From positions 637,501 through 701,500 of the forward strand of contig JAGTTD010000010.1 in NCBI GenBank assembly GCA_018398585.1: a DNA stretch of 64,000 bases. Reading direction: 5' to 3'. The number at the start of each line of letters is the position of its first letter. The first letter of the stretch is position 1. The stretch is from Simmondsia chinensis. Lineage: Eukaryota; Streptophyta; Magnoliopsida; Caryophyllales; Simmondsiaceae. The notes beneath the pieces are model-generated. The model did no database searches and was not told the DNA's origin. It was given only the letters and a program-made list of their open reading frames with translations. A program made the translations under genes and the position numbers. Positions 33,001 through 45,009 of the stretch are shown here, piece after piece.

Positions 33001-36000
33001 AGCAAGGTGAAAAACATTCTATGAAGGACGCTGAGAAAGTAATGGGGAGAGCTAAAAAGCAGGTAAATAATTCATTTTTATGGATTGTTGTCTTCTTTTC
33101 TTTTCCTCTCTAACCTGGGTGTTTGGGTCAGCTTACCCACACCTTGAGTGGTCCTTGGGTTGCATGCATCCCTTACTCAGAAATAGACTTGGCCAAATCT
33201 AACACGACAAGAACATAGCGGGTTTGGGTATGCATTTTTGGAGTTGGGTTGAATTTGCACTGACACGTTTAACCCGATTAGGTAATTCGGTTGGATTAGC
33301 TGTTCAGTACGATCAACCCATTTGCAACAAGTTTATATGGTTATGTTAGGTTCTACTTCTATTACATATAATATTTTAACAGCATGTAATATTAGAAAAT
33401 TGACCTATATTTGGTTATGCTAATTAGTCATAAATATATTATATATTTATTGCTCGTATTAATGGTAAGCTATATTATTGGCATGTTTGCAAGTTAACAA
33501 ACTAATATTTATTTTTAAAAAAAAAACACCCATATAAGAGGTTCTAGCTTCAATCCCCATTCTCATTTACCAAAGCAAACATGCATGGTCTAATGTGAAT
33601 TTCGGTGGCAGAATCAACCAGTCAGCCAGCAAAATGTGAAGATGTTACAAGTAAGAGCTGCCTTGGAGGAAAAGTTGAAGCGAAAAGGTGTCTCAAGTTC
33701 CAATGTACCTAAAGCTGATATGCCCAAAAAACACAGGCAAAAAGTGCTCACTGGGTATGTTCTTTTTTCAACACAATACATAAATTATAAGGAATTTATC
33801 ACTTAGTTACCCTGAGGTTTGAAGATTTTTCACTTAGCTACCTTGACATTTTAATATATACGATACGATGCACTGAGTTTTAAAAAATTTATCGCTTAGA
33901 TATCTTGAAGTCTAAAAGTTTTATCAATTAGGTACCCTCTACTGAAGTTCGGTGCTTTTCAATGGAAAATGTTGAATGTGAAATATGAATTTGAGAATCC
34001 TTTATCTAAATATCAGGTTTTTTGCCGAAGAATGTTGAAATGACACATGATCTAGGCAATATGTAGTTATCCATCATGAGAACTTATCGTAATCGCAAAA
34101 TTCATGTTGAAAACACTAACATAACTCATCTATGTTACTGTAATCATGTGCCTCATCAACATTTTTTGTGAAATTAGCAGGATTTTGAGAAATATTATCT
34201 GAATTCAAGCATATGGTACTTAGGTGATAAGCTTTCAAACCTCAAGGTCCTATTGTATATATTAATATGTCAAGGTACATAGGTAATAATGGGTCAAACC
34301 TCCGAGTATCCAACTGATAAGTTCTCTATATTTTATAATGTTCCAAATGTGTATCCCTTTTCATAATTGTGATCTCTCTTTCCTATGATTGTTAAAATTT
34401 AAGCAGACAGCTTGAAACATTTGATGACTTCGATGATGAGGCCATGGATATGGAAGGGGCAAACCACAGCAACGTTACTCTTTCTTCTAAGCTTTCCAAG
34501 GCCATTGCTGCTAGGGATCGCAAGTCAAAGGTATGCTTAATGATATCACTTCATACATCTCAGGTTTGAATATCAATTTATCATCCGACGTACATTTTGG
34601 CATTTAAGCATAATGTTCTTATAACATTATGTAAGCAACTCTTTGATATGATTTTTGTGTGTGGTGAGTCGGTGACCAAGAATGCCATCCCCTTTTTGTC
34701 TTGTGTGTACAAAAATTTTTGGCTAGGAAGTTGTCAGGAAATTCGAGTATCAGACTTTTACAATTTATATACATGAAAGTTCAATCCAAAATGTCTTACG
34801 TTCTAAAAGTTGAAATCCCTAGTTTCCTGTATTGTCCACTTAGAAGTTTTCTTGCGCGCAATGGGGTGTGGAACCCACTCTTGTTAGTAAAATGCTTTAT
34901 GGGAATAAAACAAAATCTAATATGTACGTGTGTTATTTGACTTTATATATGAAAATTTTGGTCAAAAGCTCGATGACATATGAAAATAAAGGATAATGTC
35001 AATCATAATAGTGGTATTAGAAGCATAACACACAGGAAATGATAGGATATAATCAATCATTTGAGATGTAAGGTTGACAAATTTAACAAAATATAGAATA
35101 TGGATATTCACTTTAGGTCTAGATATTGATTGTTTTCACTGCTCATTTATTTTTTAAGTGGGAAAAATATGGATATGGGTTACAATAAGTGCATTATATG
35201 GATAATATTAACAAACGCGTATTTTACTATATTATTGGCAACTATACATAACGTCCTTTTTAAACGGAAAAGTGTGGATACTTATCCAAAATGTCTATTA
35301 TACGCGTCTTTCACCTACAAGACCCTAGTGTGACTGCACGTGGTTGTACTCAATAGTAGGATTTGAATCCTAGACCTAACGCTTTATGAGGTATGCTCAA
35401 TTGCCTTACCCTTGGAGCCAACCTGTTTTTTGCACTTCGAATGTTTTTTTTCTTTTTAATAGGCAAGAATTTAAAATTCACTTGTAAGATTTTGAGATCA
35501 CCCCTGCTATTTAGAGGCTTGCGTTGACAGTTTCCTCTCTTGTTATGAAAGATTATTTCGGGCGACGCTGATTTACCAAAAAGGGATGATCTTGGAGAAA
35601 GGAGAAGAAAATATGAACTGCGGGTTCTTGCTAGAGCAGGAATCAAGTCAGCTGAAGATAAAGATGAAGGTGATTTTAGTGGCCATGAAAATGAAGCTGA
35701 TGAGAACAATGGTGATGGAAGTGACGAGTCCGAAGATGAATTCTACAAGCAAATAAAACAGCAACGAGCTGCGAAACTCGCCATGAAAGAGCAGAAATAC
35801 TCGAGGTCAGAGAATTTGCTGCTCATCTTTCTCTCTCTCTTCCCCTCTGGATTCGCCAAAGTGATTATTGTTGGTTGCTTTATTGTATTCATATGCAATA
35901 CTTTATGCACACAATTTAAGTATCTAGTTAAGCACAGTGCCAAAATAGAAAAGGATGGTCCTAATATAGCTCTGTGTGGTTGGAGGGAAGATATTTTTGT

Positions 36001-37994
36001 TCTGGAAACTATTTCTTTTCAAAATATTTTTAACTATAAATATTTTATTACCATTCTCTCTTTATTGGAATTGCATGACTTTTCCTAAAGTTGGGTTTTG
36101 CACATTTCAAGTTTGACCCAGATGGGAATAGTATGAGGTTTGGAAAACGATTTTCTGTCTCTGAGAGAAGTCTATTTCTCCCCAAATTCTGCCTTGGCGA
36201 GAATCTCTTTGAGACACTGGCTGTTGGGAGAGAGTCTATTTCTCACACAAGGATAAGGAGAGACTCTTCTAATTAATTTTGATGTTTATTGATATAAGAA
36301 AAACCAAATGGTGCCTTAATAATCGTCTTTCCATGATCCAATAAATTTTTGCCCTGTATCCTTTTTACTTAACTGGGTGCATTCTTTGCGTATATTTTTT
36401 TGGGTATTATGCAACAGGACCGGTTTCTAGATTTTAGGGGTCTGAAGCAAGTTTGAGCCATAAACCCTTTTCTCATAACCGAGGTGCCCAGACTAGCTTA
36501 AGCATGCTTCAAATAATCACTTTATATTATAATAATAGCTAATGTGTGAGTCCTTTTTACTATATATGCACATATGCATTTATGATGTATCATATGTGAG
36601 TATTTGTCCAATTGTAAAAGGTAATATACGATACAAGCAAAATGATAATATGCCAAAATTTCGAAAGGGGCCTTTTAACAAATAGTGTCCTCAATCGGTC
36701 CTGATATATACTATTACTTTATCCAAGAATTTGTTCCTTCTTTAGTCTTCCTAGTCTGTTATATACTTATTAGATGTTTGTTTGCTTTTGCAGAACCTTG
36801 GAGCCCCCATCAGACATGGAAACAACTGTTGATGGGAAACGTCTTATTACCACTCAGGTAAGCAAAAAATCCAATTTATCCCACTCTTTACGGACGTGTT
36901 TTTTCTATTGTATTTAAACTTGCGTTTTCGATATTCGCACCAGATGGAGAAAAACCGAGGACTCACGAGAAACCGCAAGAAGCTGACCAAGAATCCAAGG
37001 AAGAAGTACAAGGTACGTCTTCCCACACAAAACAAAGAACTGATAAACATAGAGGGAGGAGAAGAAACAAAATATAATTCTACTTTGTTCATTTTACGGT
37101 TGAGGCCAATACTTATTTTGGTATTTGCGGGCGTAAATGAACCATAAGTTCAATGAGCTACTTGTGTTGGAAGTCGATTAAGGCTCGTTCATTTTTGTTG
37201 TTGGGGGCTTGATAGTTTATCAAGCTGAGTTCAAGTAGGCTCGATACTTGATAAGCTTAACAAGCCGAGTTTGAACAGGATGTGCATAACTTGTTGACAT
37301 TGGAGCTCAAAAAAGCACGCTAAGAGATCGATAACAGCTTTTATTAAGCTCGGTATTAGCTCAAAAATGGTTCAATAATGGTTCGATAGTAACTTAAATT
37401 ACTCAGTTCGTACCTAGCTCCACTTAGCAGCAAGCTAAGATTGATTATGCAATTGACTCGCCTCAATTATAAGTTTGACTTGGCTTGATTAGGTTAATGA
37501 GTCAATTGGATTTAAGTACTCAACACACTTAATATAATATTGAACCAAGTTCAAACCACGGTTCAAAAGTTCGATAAAAGCTCGGCTCGTACTCTACCTC
37601 AATAAGCCTGTCGAGCTCAATTTCAAACAAAGGAGTGCTTGGCTCAACTCGTATCATTTTTGCCCCTACTCAAGTTGCATGTTGATTCATGGGGTAAGGC
37701 GTCGCCCAAAGACCCAGTGGGTAGCCACAAACGCCTGTTAACACCGAATATTACAACTACACACCGAACGTTTCATAAGGCATTAGGTCCAAGTGTCTTA
37801 GCGAGCCCCATATGACTGTTAGGAAGAAATGCTAAGCTGTTTTGTCGTTGAAAAATGTGCAGTTGAAGTTCCAAGATGCAATGACGAGACGTAAAGGGCA
37901 GGTCCGGGATATTAGGAAGCCGGCTGGTCCTTACGGTGGGGAAGGTTCCGGAATCAACGCGAAGATCAGTAGAAGCATCAGATTTAAGGGCTGA
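27098..37994 (+). CDS. SAS10: SAS10/UTP3 homologue, small-subunit processome protein (16 exons, 671 aa)
   Basis: Exons: 27098-27203, 28002-28093, 28725-28809, 29534-29682, 29849-29992, 30234-30367, 31395-31482, 31906-32085, 32725-32898, 32985-33062, 33612-33754, 34407-34530, 35552-35805, 36794-36857, 36944-37012, 37863-37994. All phases close and give 671 aa. The N-terminus is basic then Asp/Glu-rich with DMDDEIDAFHKQRDKIPVDI. The Sas10/Utp3/C1D domain (about 240-330) has ELVGLLSELNEALKQLE and NYMEVKRLLLLAYCQSITFY. The C-terminal Sas10 domain (about 590-671) has LTKNPRKKYK and GPYGGEGSGINAKISRSIRF. The family acts in the nucleolus in 18S pre-rRNA processing; the plant orthologue (THAL) is essential. 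Introns host a SMART array, SINEs and MITEs. Confidence 0.95.
27236..27669 (+). mobile_element. SMART/TRIM array in SAS10 intron 1 (three LTR segments)
   Basis: The left LTR, from 27236, is truncated and fused to an interior. The middle LTR is 27381-27452 and the right LTR 27598-27669 (72 bp each). The middle LTR is preceded by GTGAGGGGGCA and followed by TGTTGTCAGAGC (mutated primer site). The target duplication GCATG is perfect at the outer edges (27231-27235, 27670-27674), so the array behaves as one insertion. It begins 33 bp after the exon 1 donor. Confidence 0.83.
27706..27949 (+). mobile_element. 5S rRNA-headed SINE, copy 2
   Basis: 5S-like segments in order: GTACCAACACGCC, GGATCCCATTATAACTCC, AAGTTAAGCGTGCTGGGG, AGTACCAGGATGGGTGACC. 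The shared body follows (CCTGAAAGGGGAAGGCCGAG, CAGATCCTGCTTAGGTGGGA) with an eroded tail. TACTGTACTGA flanks both sides (27695-27705, 27950-27960). It sits about 35 bp downstream of the SMART array in SAS10 intron 1. Confidence 0.78.
28150..28495 (+). mobile_element. LTR-like fragment in SAS10 intron 2
   Basis: It shares AACAAGACACAAGATTATG, CGGCCATTGTGTTTAC and CGGAGTTGCAGAGATTTTTC with 14886-15165 and, reversed, 63300-63470. No partner LTR or coding region. Confidence 0.4.
30625..30742 (-). mobile_element. Short tRNA-derived SINE with target duplication
   Basis: On the minus strand the head reads CATAGCCTAGTGGTTGGAT (A box) and CGGGGTTTGAATCCCAC (B box), then an A/T-rich tail. The flanks TATCCACAAGGATAAT (30609-30624) and TATCCATAAGGATATT (30743-30758) match at 14 of 16 positions. 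It lies in SAS10 intron 6. Confidence 0.65.
30795..30910 (+). mobile_element. SINE 3' tail with internal tandem duplication
   Basis: GGCCTTGGTAGAGA(A/T)CC and TTTGTGGCACTGG(G/A)TTTG occur twice in tandem (units of about 35 bp). They are followed by TTATTGTTGTTGTTGG, a TTG tail, and the start of a third GGCCTTGGTAGAGA. Confidence 0.5.
33791..34338. mobile_element. Fold-back MITE in SAS10 intron 11
   Basis: The left arm has ATTTATCACTTAGTTACCCT, GAGGTTTGAAGATT and TACCTTGACATTTTAATATA. The right arm reversed has AACTTATCAGTTGGATACTC, GAGGTTTGACCCATT and TACCTTGACATATTAATATA. Arms are roughly 100-120 bp and the spacer has no coding sequence. Confidence 0.6.
35325..35440 (-). mobile_element. tRNA-type SINE fragment
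   Basis: The reversed B box TAGGATTTGAATCCTAGA is followed by CGCTTTATGAGGTATGCTCAATTGCCTTAC. A near-copy lies at 55150-55244. Confidence 0.4.
37125..37676. mobile_element. hAT-type MITE in SAS10 intron 15
   Basis: The left end is GCGGGCGTAAATGAACC and the right end reversed is GAGTAGGGGCAAAAATGATAC. The interior has the family words CTTGATAGTTTATCAAGCTGAG, split by substitutions, and GCTCGTTCATTTT. A reversed relative lies at 57303-57795. The target duplication was not resolved. Confidence 0.55.
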
Positions 37995-38391
37995 AAGAAA
38001 GCACAAGGAAAATGAAGAAGGGATTTTTTTTTTTTTTTTTGGGTGTTGTGTTAAGAAAAGTAAGTTTTACAATTTTGTTGGTAGGTGAATTTTGGAATGT
38101 GATTTTGTCTTTTGAGTTATGTGCTAGTAGGGTCATTATATGTTGATGTATAACTGGCTTTGCTCATGTGCTTATTGTTCCATTCAAAATTATAATATTC
38201 CATCGTTTTGCTCTCTTGATTGACTATCTGTTTTGCTCATGTCCAGATTCGGCGCACTTTTGTATGATTTGTTCTCTGATTGATTATCTGTTTACTTCCT
38301 ATTTATTTGCCTTTATTTGTCTAATTTTGCCTTGCTTATATGCTTATTTGCTCTCTTGATGCTAGGCTACAAAGCATCATTGCTGCCGACA

Positions 38392-38530
38392 AGCATATCA
38401 GGTTAGGAGTACCGGAAACAACCTCCCTTCAGGGCAGCCTTAGAAGGGGGAAAGCTGCGTACATCTACCCGCAAACCCTGCTGATGCGGGAGCCCTTTGA
38501 CGCATTGGGCTGTTGTTGTTGTTGTTTGTT
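38392..38530 (+). mobile_element. Truncated 3' half of the 5S-type SINE
   Basis: It starts in the post-5S body (ATCAGGTTAGGAGTACCGGA) and runs through GGGGGAAAGCTGCGTACATC, ACCCTGCTGATGCGGGAGCCC and a (TTG)n tail. This order matches copy 3 at 57933, with the 5S head lost. Confidence 0.6.
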
Positions 38531-38572
38531 TTACTAGTCTTTTCCAATTTTATTTTGTGCATATTTGGGTGA

Positions 38573-39900
38573 CTTATTTACTCCATTGGTTCGTTGGTGC
38601 GTGTAAGTTTTAATTAGTCCTTGATCTTTATTTCTTTTTTAAAATAGTCGTTACTATTTGTGACTTTATTGAATTTGGTTCATATTTTCTTTTGTTTACA
38701 AAATCTTTAATATTTTATTTTAAAATAAAAATAATTATCTAATTCAGTGGTCAATTGAATGCGCAATGAAAATACAAAATATTAATGTTGTTAGAAGATG
38801 AAATATTAAGTAACAGAAAAAAGAAAGGGCAAAATGTAGTAAAATTTTCTGAATTTTATAATTAATTATAATACATCCCTTACACTTTTGGTTTCAAAAA
38901 ATAACCCTCTGAACTTTGTAAATTAACATAACACATTTTTTGTACTTTTAATTTTATAAAATAGCTTCTTAAACTTTGTAAATTAACATAACACACCTCC
39001 TATATTTTCAATTTCATAAAATAACCTTTTGAACTTTGTAAATTAGCACAACACAGCTACACTTTCAATTTCATAGAATACATTCTAAAATAAGATTAAA
39101 AATTTAAAACTAAAAAAATACGAAATTAAAAATTTTAAAATAAATATAAAAAATATTTTTAAAAATATTAAAAAATAAAAAATAAATTTATTATTTTATT
39201 TTTTCATACTTTTTTAAAAAAAATATCCTTCATAATTTATTTTATTTTTTTAATTTCATACTTTTTGATTATGAAATTTATGAATGTCTAAGTTATGTGT
39301 GTTATGTTTAGTAACAGAGTTCGAGAAGTGAGGTGTGTGTAATAAAAAAGTTCAAAGAGCTATTTTATGAAATTAAAAGTGCAGGGAATGTATTGTCTTA
39401 ATTTGAAAAGTTCAGAAGGCTATTCTTTAAAATTGAGAGTACAAGAAATATATTATGTTTAATTATAAAATTTAAGGGGCTATTTTTCAACATTAAAATG
39501 GAATGTGTTGTGATTAATTATAAAGTTTAGGAAGTCTTACTATATTTTATCCAAAAAGAAAAGACTAACGAAGTAAACAAGTCAATTTTGAATACTCCGG
39601 AGAAGTCACTTGGTGTTATTGAATCTAGGAATCCTTTTTTTCCCCCCTTAAAATAGTCTTTCATACCTTATTTTATAATAAAATATTTTATTTAGACATC
39701 AATACTAGGTAAAATTTAAAAAAGATGAGAAACCAATTACCATAAAATAAAATATTATGAACTATTTTAAACACGAAAATAAAATAAGGAATCAATTTAA
39801 AAAAATATAAGGACATTTTAAAACTATGAAGAAAAGAAAACGTAAAAACACAGTTTAAACAAACTTACAAATAGTAGGAATCAATTAAATAAATAACTCT
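38573..39900. mobile_element. Nested fold-back elements downstream of SAS10
   Basis: The outer pair: ACTTATTTACTCCATTGGTTCGTTGG at the left, broken by changes, against reversed GAGTTATTTATTTAATTGATTCC near 39900, plus a second right-arm-like stretch at 39550-39600. The inner pair, about 38830-39075 and 39280-39547, consists of tandem 60-bp units (GAACTTTGTAAATTAACATAACACA) that reappear reversed. No gene; the whole region is extremely AT-rich. Confidence 0.5.
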
Positions 39901-40464
39901 ATTTAAAGAGCACATACAATAACACCATTTTCACTTTGTTATCTCTTAAAATGTTCATGTATTGGTATCCTCTGCTGCATGTTCTTCTGCTGTAGGCTGA
40001 AGCCCCGCTCTTGTAGACATATATACCTGCTTTGTATCGCAACATTTATCGCTAATTACCGGAAAATATATACACACAAAACAACGCTTCTAAATAAAAA
40101 CAAAATCCATTATCTACTTTTAGAAATTAAAAAAAGCCCAAAAGCAAAGAAAGGGAAGCACACAACCACATCTAGCACTGCCAAACAACAGTGCAATCTT
40201 CATCAGTATCATCAAAAGGGGGCTTACATGTAAAAATCCAAATACAATAATGGACAAAAAATTAAGTGCTCTAAGAAAAACTTGAGCTGAATCCAACATT
40301 AATACATCATTCATCAAGAACACACCCAATTCAAACGCGTACCGAATACTTCAAAGTATCAACCGTAATAATACCTTTGAATACGACAACATATATACTA
40401 GTACTGCTAGAAATGAGTTTGAAACATAACACCCTACCTACATGAATGAACCACTGATGATGCT
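39901..40464 (-). other. RER1 3' flank and probable 3' UTR
   Basis: Minus-strand sequence after the RER1 stop is AT-rich without a further gene. Open stretches on + in this interval have no recognisable domain. Confidence 0.35.
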
Positions 40465-43400
40465 TCAATCGCTTCGAGAGCTGCTGCTACTCGCTGCAGA
40501 TTTCTTCCCTCCATACTTCTGCGATTGTTATTGTGTCGAGCAAAAAAATTGTTACGACTTTACATGTGAGTCTCGTAAGAAATGTCATATTGAAGTTGCG
40601 AAATGCCTAATGGATTACTCTACCAAATGGTTTTAGGATGGGACCACGACTGCATCTATATATAGACCTCATATATAATAGCTTTGTAAGTCGGGCCCAA
40701 GTCCCGGTGAATTTCCAGAAAAATGTTATACCGCGCTTAGAATGTAGCAGATGGTTTGATGCTCAGTACCATGGAATTAAATAAAGATGTTATGTAGCGT
40801 ATTTCGTTTGTTAAAACATATTTATAAATGTATATGTATACTTGCTTGTTACAGGTAACATGATTTTAAGGTTTCAAATACACCATGCGTGATGAAATAC
40901 ACAGAAGATGGCCCGATGACCCCGCTGCCCTTTTCAGGGCACGTATATCAATCGAGAATCCTGTTTGATAGATTCAAAACCCATTTGACAATTCGATTGA
41001 TTGAACCCGAAGGATTTTGAAAAAGAAGATGCACAAGCTTTAGTGCCAAATTTGAAGGTTTCGGTGGGGTGCTCTAACAACTATACTTTTGTATGAAAAT
41101 CAATACATGTATGGCAATTCATTCAAATTTTTGACCAAAAAGCATCTCTTGAGAAACTGAAAGAATTGTTGCCTTCGGGGCAGTGACTAGGCTACCCACC
41201 CTCCAAGCATGAGGTCTTAGATTTGGAGCTCATCCCCCCCCAAATGTCGGTGCCCTTACTCAGGGCAATGATTTACCTCCTGACCAAAACCACAACAGCA
41301 GCAGCCAAGTGCATCCAGAGGCTCTTGCCAAGGCAGGGTCTAGGAAGGGTACGACATACGCAGTCTTACATGATATCCATGACAGAACGATATGACCATG
41401 GATAACAATTTGATTCCATGCTCGTTAGGAGGGTGTCTGAGACTTAAACTTAGCATAAGTATAGATTAAGGAATTATCATGTAACAAAGTTTTATACCTG
41501 CTTGCCAATGTTGAAAGGGATGTATCTGTACTTCAACATGTGTGCAATCTGGCGCTTCATAGTGAGAACTAACAGGACAATCCAGTAACACAGCAATATT
41601 GGCCAGAAGACAGGAACATCGAACAACGAGAAGAATGTCATCACGAACGCAATACAAAATGCCTTTGTAATCGAGTACCTAGAATCCATGTCCCAATTAC
41701 GAGACGATTAAAACCCAGATCTTAATTAAAGCAAATATGTGTTCAGTGAAAATAGAAATCAATTGCTAATAGAGACGAGCGTGAGTATATAAATATTGAA
41801 GGTCAAAACAACTGAGGTCAAATCCCTCAAACCCCACATGCTTAAAGGATAAAAAGCATAAAAGTAGAAGGAAATATAAGTTGCTCTAAACCTTACGTGT
41901 ACACAAATTTGAACAAATAGCTATATATCCTTATGTTTATGCCCCTTCTATAGTTTTTTACATGAAAATATATTTATAATGTGTGTGTGCACGCACGGTT
42001 GTATATATATTCTCATAAATAGAATACAATTTATATACATTATGGAGGTCATCAAAAGAATACCATTATGTAATGGCCAGTCAAGTAATGCGTAGCTAAA
42101 AATCTTCTACGTAATTTCCATTGTTACACCTAACAATCATTAAATTACACAAAGACCTTTATTCGATTCCATAAATATTGTCTCAAACAAAGGCTACCAA
42201 CCTTCCAAACTCCAAAAGAAATCACCAAAAATAGTTCTTACAAGAAAATGGATGAGAGCATCTTTAAAATTCATGTATTGGTAATTCAATAGCTCTAACC
42301 CAAAAGGGTTAGCTCAAGTAGTAAGACACTCAGACCTAGCACCTCAACAAGTATCAAATATGGGTGCAAATGATTCATTTGAACTATCCACTGAGTTTAT
42401 GGGCCTCAACTTACCTTGTAGCACGTCAAAATCCTTTTAAAAGTACATGCAAGTGTATAAGCAGACCCAAACACCGAGATTGCCAAAAGTTAAAAAATAA
42501 AAGCAAGGAAAAACTAGTAACTAGATATTATGCAACTACTGCCTCCCCTCGATAGAAAGGGGACTCAGTCACGCACTGAAATGGCAGTGTCATACTATCC
42601 CCTGCCTTCAGCAGGAAACAAAGAGCACGCATCATGATCTAAGCCTTCTCCCCCTAGGTGAGGTCGGAAATATGGAAAACAGCACACTACTAATGCACTA
42701 TTATAGATCATTTCTTTATTAACTAATGAAACAAGTCTTTCTTGGTACTACATACGAAGGCTTTTTGTATCTCTCGCTCCCCTATTTGACAGTGGTAGCT
42801 CCATCAACCCAACCCTAGTAACAGGAGCATCCACAAGTTTCCGTTTCACATGCCCAAACCATCAAAAATGTATCTTCCTCACCTTATCATCAATACATGC
42901 CACATTCATCCTATCTAGAACGCGGTCCTTTCCAATATTATCTATTTCTTAAGTGTCCACAAGTTCATCCTCATTTCTAGTATTTCCTCATTTCAATTTG
43001 ACGATAGCATTAGTAGCACAATTCAATGATCCTGATCATCACCTTGGAAATGGGAAATTTTTTTGGAAACTCGGAGATCTAACATCCACTAGAATGCTAT
43101 CACACATATAGCAACTTGATCCAATGAAACCGAAATGGGTAAAAGAAAGAACTCAAGATATAGGGAGAGATCCAAAACTCTAGAGAGATCAAAAGCCTGC
43201 AACAAATGCAATCATCAATAACATAAGCACCATCATTAGCTTGCCATATCAAACAATGGGGTAAAACGAGAATAAGCATAATACAACCAAAGAGCTAGAA
43301 TCTAAATTTGACAGGTTAAGTACCAAAACAGCACACATATTGACTCTAATACACATTCAAATCAATACTCAGTGCATTAAATTCATCAAATGCCACCAAA

Positions 43401-44253
43401 ACATCAAATTGCAGCAAAAATTTAAAACATTCACAAGATGAACCGCTCAATTACCAGAACTTGAACTCAGGCAAATGGTGAATAAAGGGCTTGAGCTCAT
43501 CAGACCCTTTAGTCGGCAACACTGGCCCATCAGAGACCTCGAGCTCCGGATCAACCCAAGGGCACAAGAACCCAATTTGCAGATTCAAAATCTAAATCCC
43601 AAGTGCATAAGTTACTATATAAAACCCCTGCACGTAATGGATCCTAACCCCATAAATCACTGCAAAAATTCAGGTTCCAACCCATCTGGGTATTGAATGT
43701 GGGGCAGTTTTATCTAAGTAATATTGGTAAATTCTTGATGCTGCATAAAACACACAAACTCATGATACCTAAGTGATGAATTCCCTAATACAAACACGCT
43801 ATTAGAATCTAAATTTAGCAGATTAAGCACCAAATCAGCACACGTATACTCTAATACACATTCAAACCAACACCCAATGCATTAAATTCAACAAATCAAA
43901 TATCCACAAGATGAACAGCTCAATTACCAGAACTTGAACTCGGGCAAACGGCGAATAAAGGGCTTGAACTCATCAGAACCTTTAGTCGGCAGCATTGGCC
44001 CATCAGAGACCTCAAGCTCCGGATCAACCAAAGGGGACAAGAACCCAATTAGCAGATTCAAAATGTAAATCCCAAGTGCATAAGTCACTATGTAAAACCC
44101 TTCCACATAATAGATCCTAATTCCATAAATCATTGCAAAAATTAGGGTTCCAACCCATCTGGGTACTGAATGTGGGGTAGTTTTATCTAAGTAATACTGA
44201 TAAATTCTTGATGCTTCATGTAATTTCTGCGCCGCTGGATTGATTTCCTCCAT
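40465..44253 (-). CDS. RER1: RER1 homologue, ER-retrieval receptor (3 exons, 186 aa)
   Basis: Minus-strand exons 44253-43928, 41678-41498 and 40518-40465 join in phase to 186 aa. The ATG at 44253 begins [19 protein letters not shown]. The first hydrophobic pair is [18 protein letters not shown] and [20 protein letters not shown]. The acidic loop [16 protein letters not shown] and the RRLPEFKFW stretch are RER1 hallmarks. Exon 2 encodes the second membrane pair ([31 protein letters not shown]) and [20 protein letters not shown]. Exon 3 encodes [20 protein letters not shown]1 proteins are four-span cis-Golgi receptors that return certain ER membrane proteins to the ER in COPI vesicles. The long intron 1 contains a decayed copy of exon 1 and a LINE fragment. 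Confidence 0.95.
41188..41400 (+). mobile_element. tRNA-type SINE in RER1 intron 2
   Basis: A weak head (GCAGTGACTAGGCTACCCACC) is followed by a body GGCAGGGTCTAGGAAGGGTA and CATACGCAGTCTTAC, typical of plant tRNA SINEs. No target duplication was set. Confidence 0.45.
42300..42430 (+). mobile_element. tRNA-type SINE head fragment in RER1 intron 1
   Basis: GGGTTAGCTCAAGTAGTAAGACACTCAGA resembles, with gaps, the head at 63517 (GAGGCTGGCTCAAATGG, AAAACACTCAGATC). The B box is degenerate. Confidence 0.35.
42690..42990 (-). pseudogene. RTE-type LINE reverse-transcriptase C-terminal fragment
   Basis: On the minus strand, with one stop, it reads [39 protein letters not shown] and RGARDTKSL. The WFGHVKR...DAPV...R order is the C-terminus of RTE-clade LINE proteins. 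It is a short degenerate fragment in RER1 intron 1. Confidence 0.5.
43459..43745 (-). pseudogene. Decayed tandem copy of RER1 exon 1
   Basis: Minus-strand translation gives [18 protein letters not shown], stop, [25 protein letters not shown], stop, and LPEFKFW. This parallels RER1 exon 1 with two stops and many substitutions. The flanking intron sequence is duplicated too (about 43300-43458 against 43803-43930), so a roughly 450-500-bp block was duplicated in tandem. The N-terminal codons are missing. Confidence 0.85.
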
Positions 44254-44600
44254 TAATGAGGTTGATTAGCCCACTGAAACTACAGATCTGTCATCAGTAA
44301 GAGATAGTTAAATTAGATGAAAAACAAGGTCTAACGTAAACTTTTGAAATTAGGGTTTTATTCTACGGGTTGAAATCTGTTGATAAAAGAAAGAAAGTGG
44401 TAAATTATGAAGAAATTGAATGCAAATTCGTGAGCTTTTAGAGAGAGAGAGAGGAGCAAGATTACCCTTGGAGAGAGAGAGAGAGTATCTCGGAGTTCAG
44501 AGAGCGAGAGAGAAAAAGAGGGGGGCGAGGAAATGGGTTGAGATTGGGGTAGGGTGGCGCGTGAGAATCACGTCCACACCGACAATGATTTATTTATACT
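44254..44600 (-). promoter_or_regulatory. RER1 leader and promoter, probable 5' UTR intron
   Basis: Read on the minus strand, a (CT)n-rich segment (44440-44530) is followed by CCAAGGGTAATC, a possible donor near 44466. An acceptor-like TTTCAG lies at about 44272, just before the ATG. This is consistent with a leader intron; the start site is not visible. Confidence 0.4.
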
Positions 44601-45009
44601 ATTGGTCTCTTGATTTTAAATTTGTTTGAGTAAACGATGCGACCCGCTTGTGAGTAGTTTGTAAGTAGCTCAAATAAAACTTAACTTAAATCATAATTAA
44701 TCAAGTTTAAGTATCAAAATATATTCAATTAATTTGATATTTGATTAAATACTGGACTTAATATTTGATTAAATGCTCGACACGATACTCGAGTTCTTAT
44801 ATATTATTTTCTTTTAAAATTGATTAGTAGTAAAATAAAAGAATATTTAATTTCTTACAAAAAATGACATGTTACATTTTTAGGGTGGAGTGAAAGAACT
44901 TATATTTTTTTAAACTTAAAGTTTTGATGCATATTTATCATTAATATATCGGTAATTTATGGCTATGTATATTGAAATATAGTGTGGGCAATAATTGATT
45001 ATCCAGATT

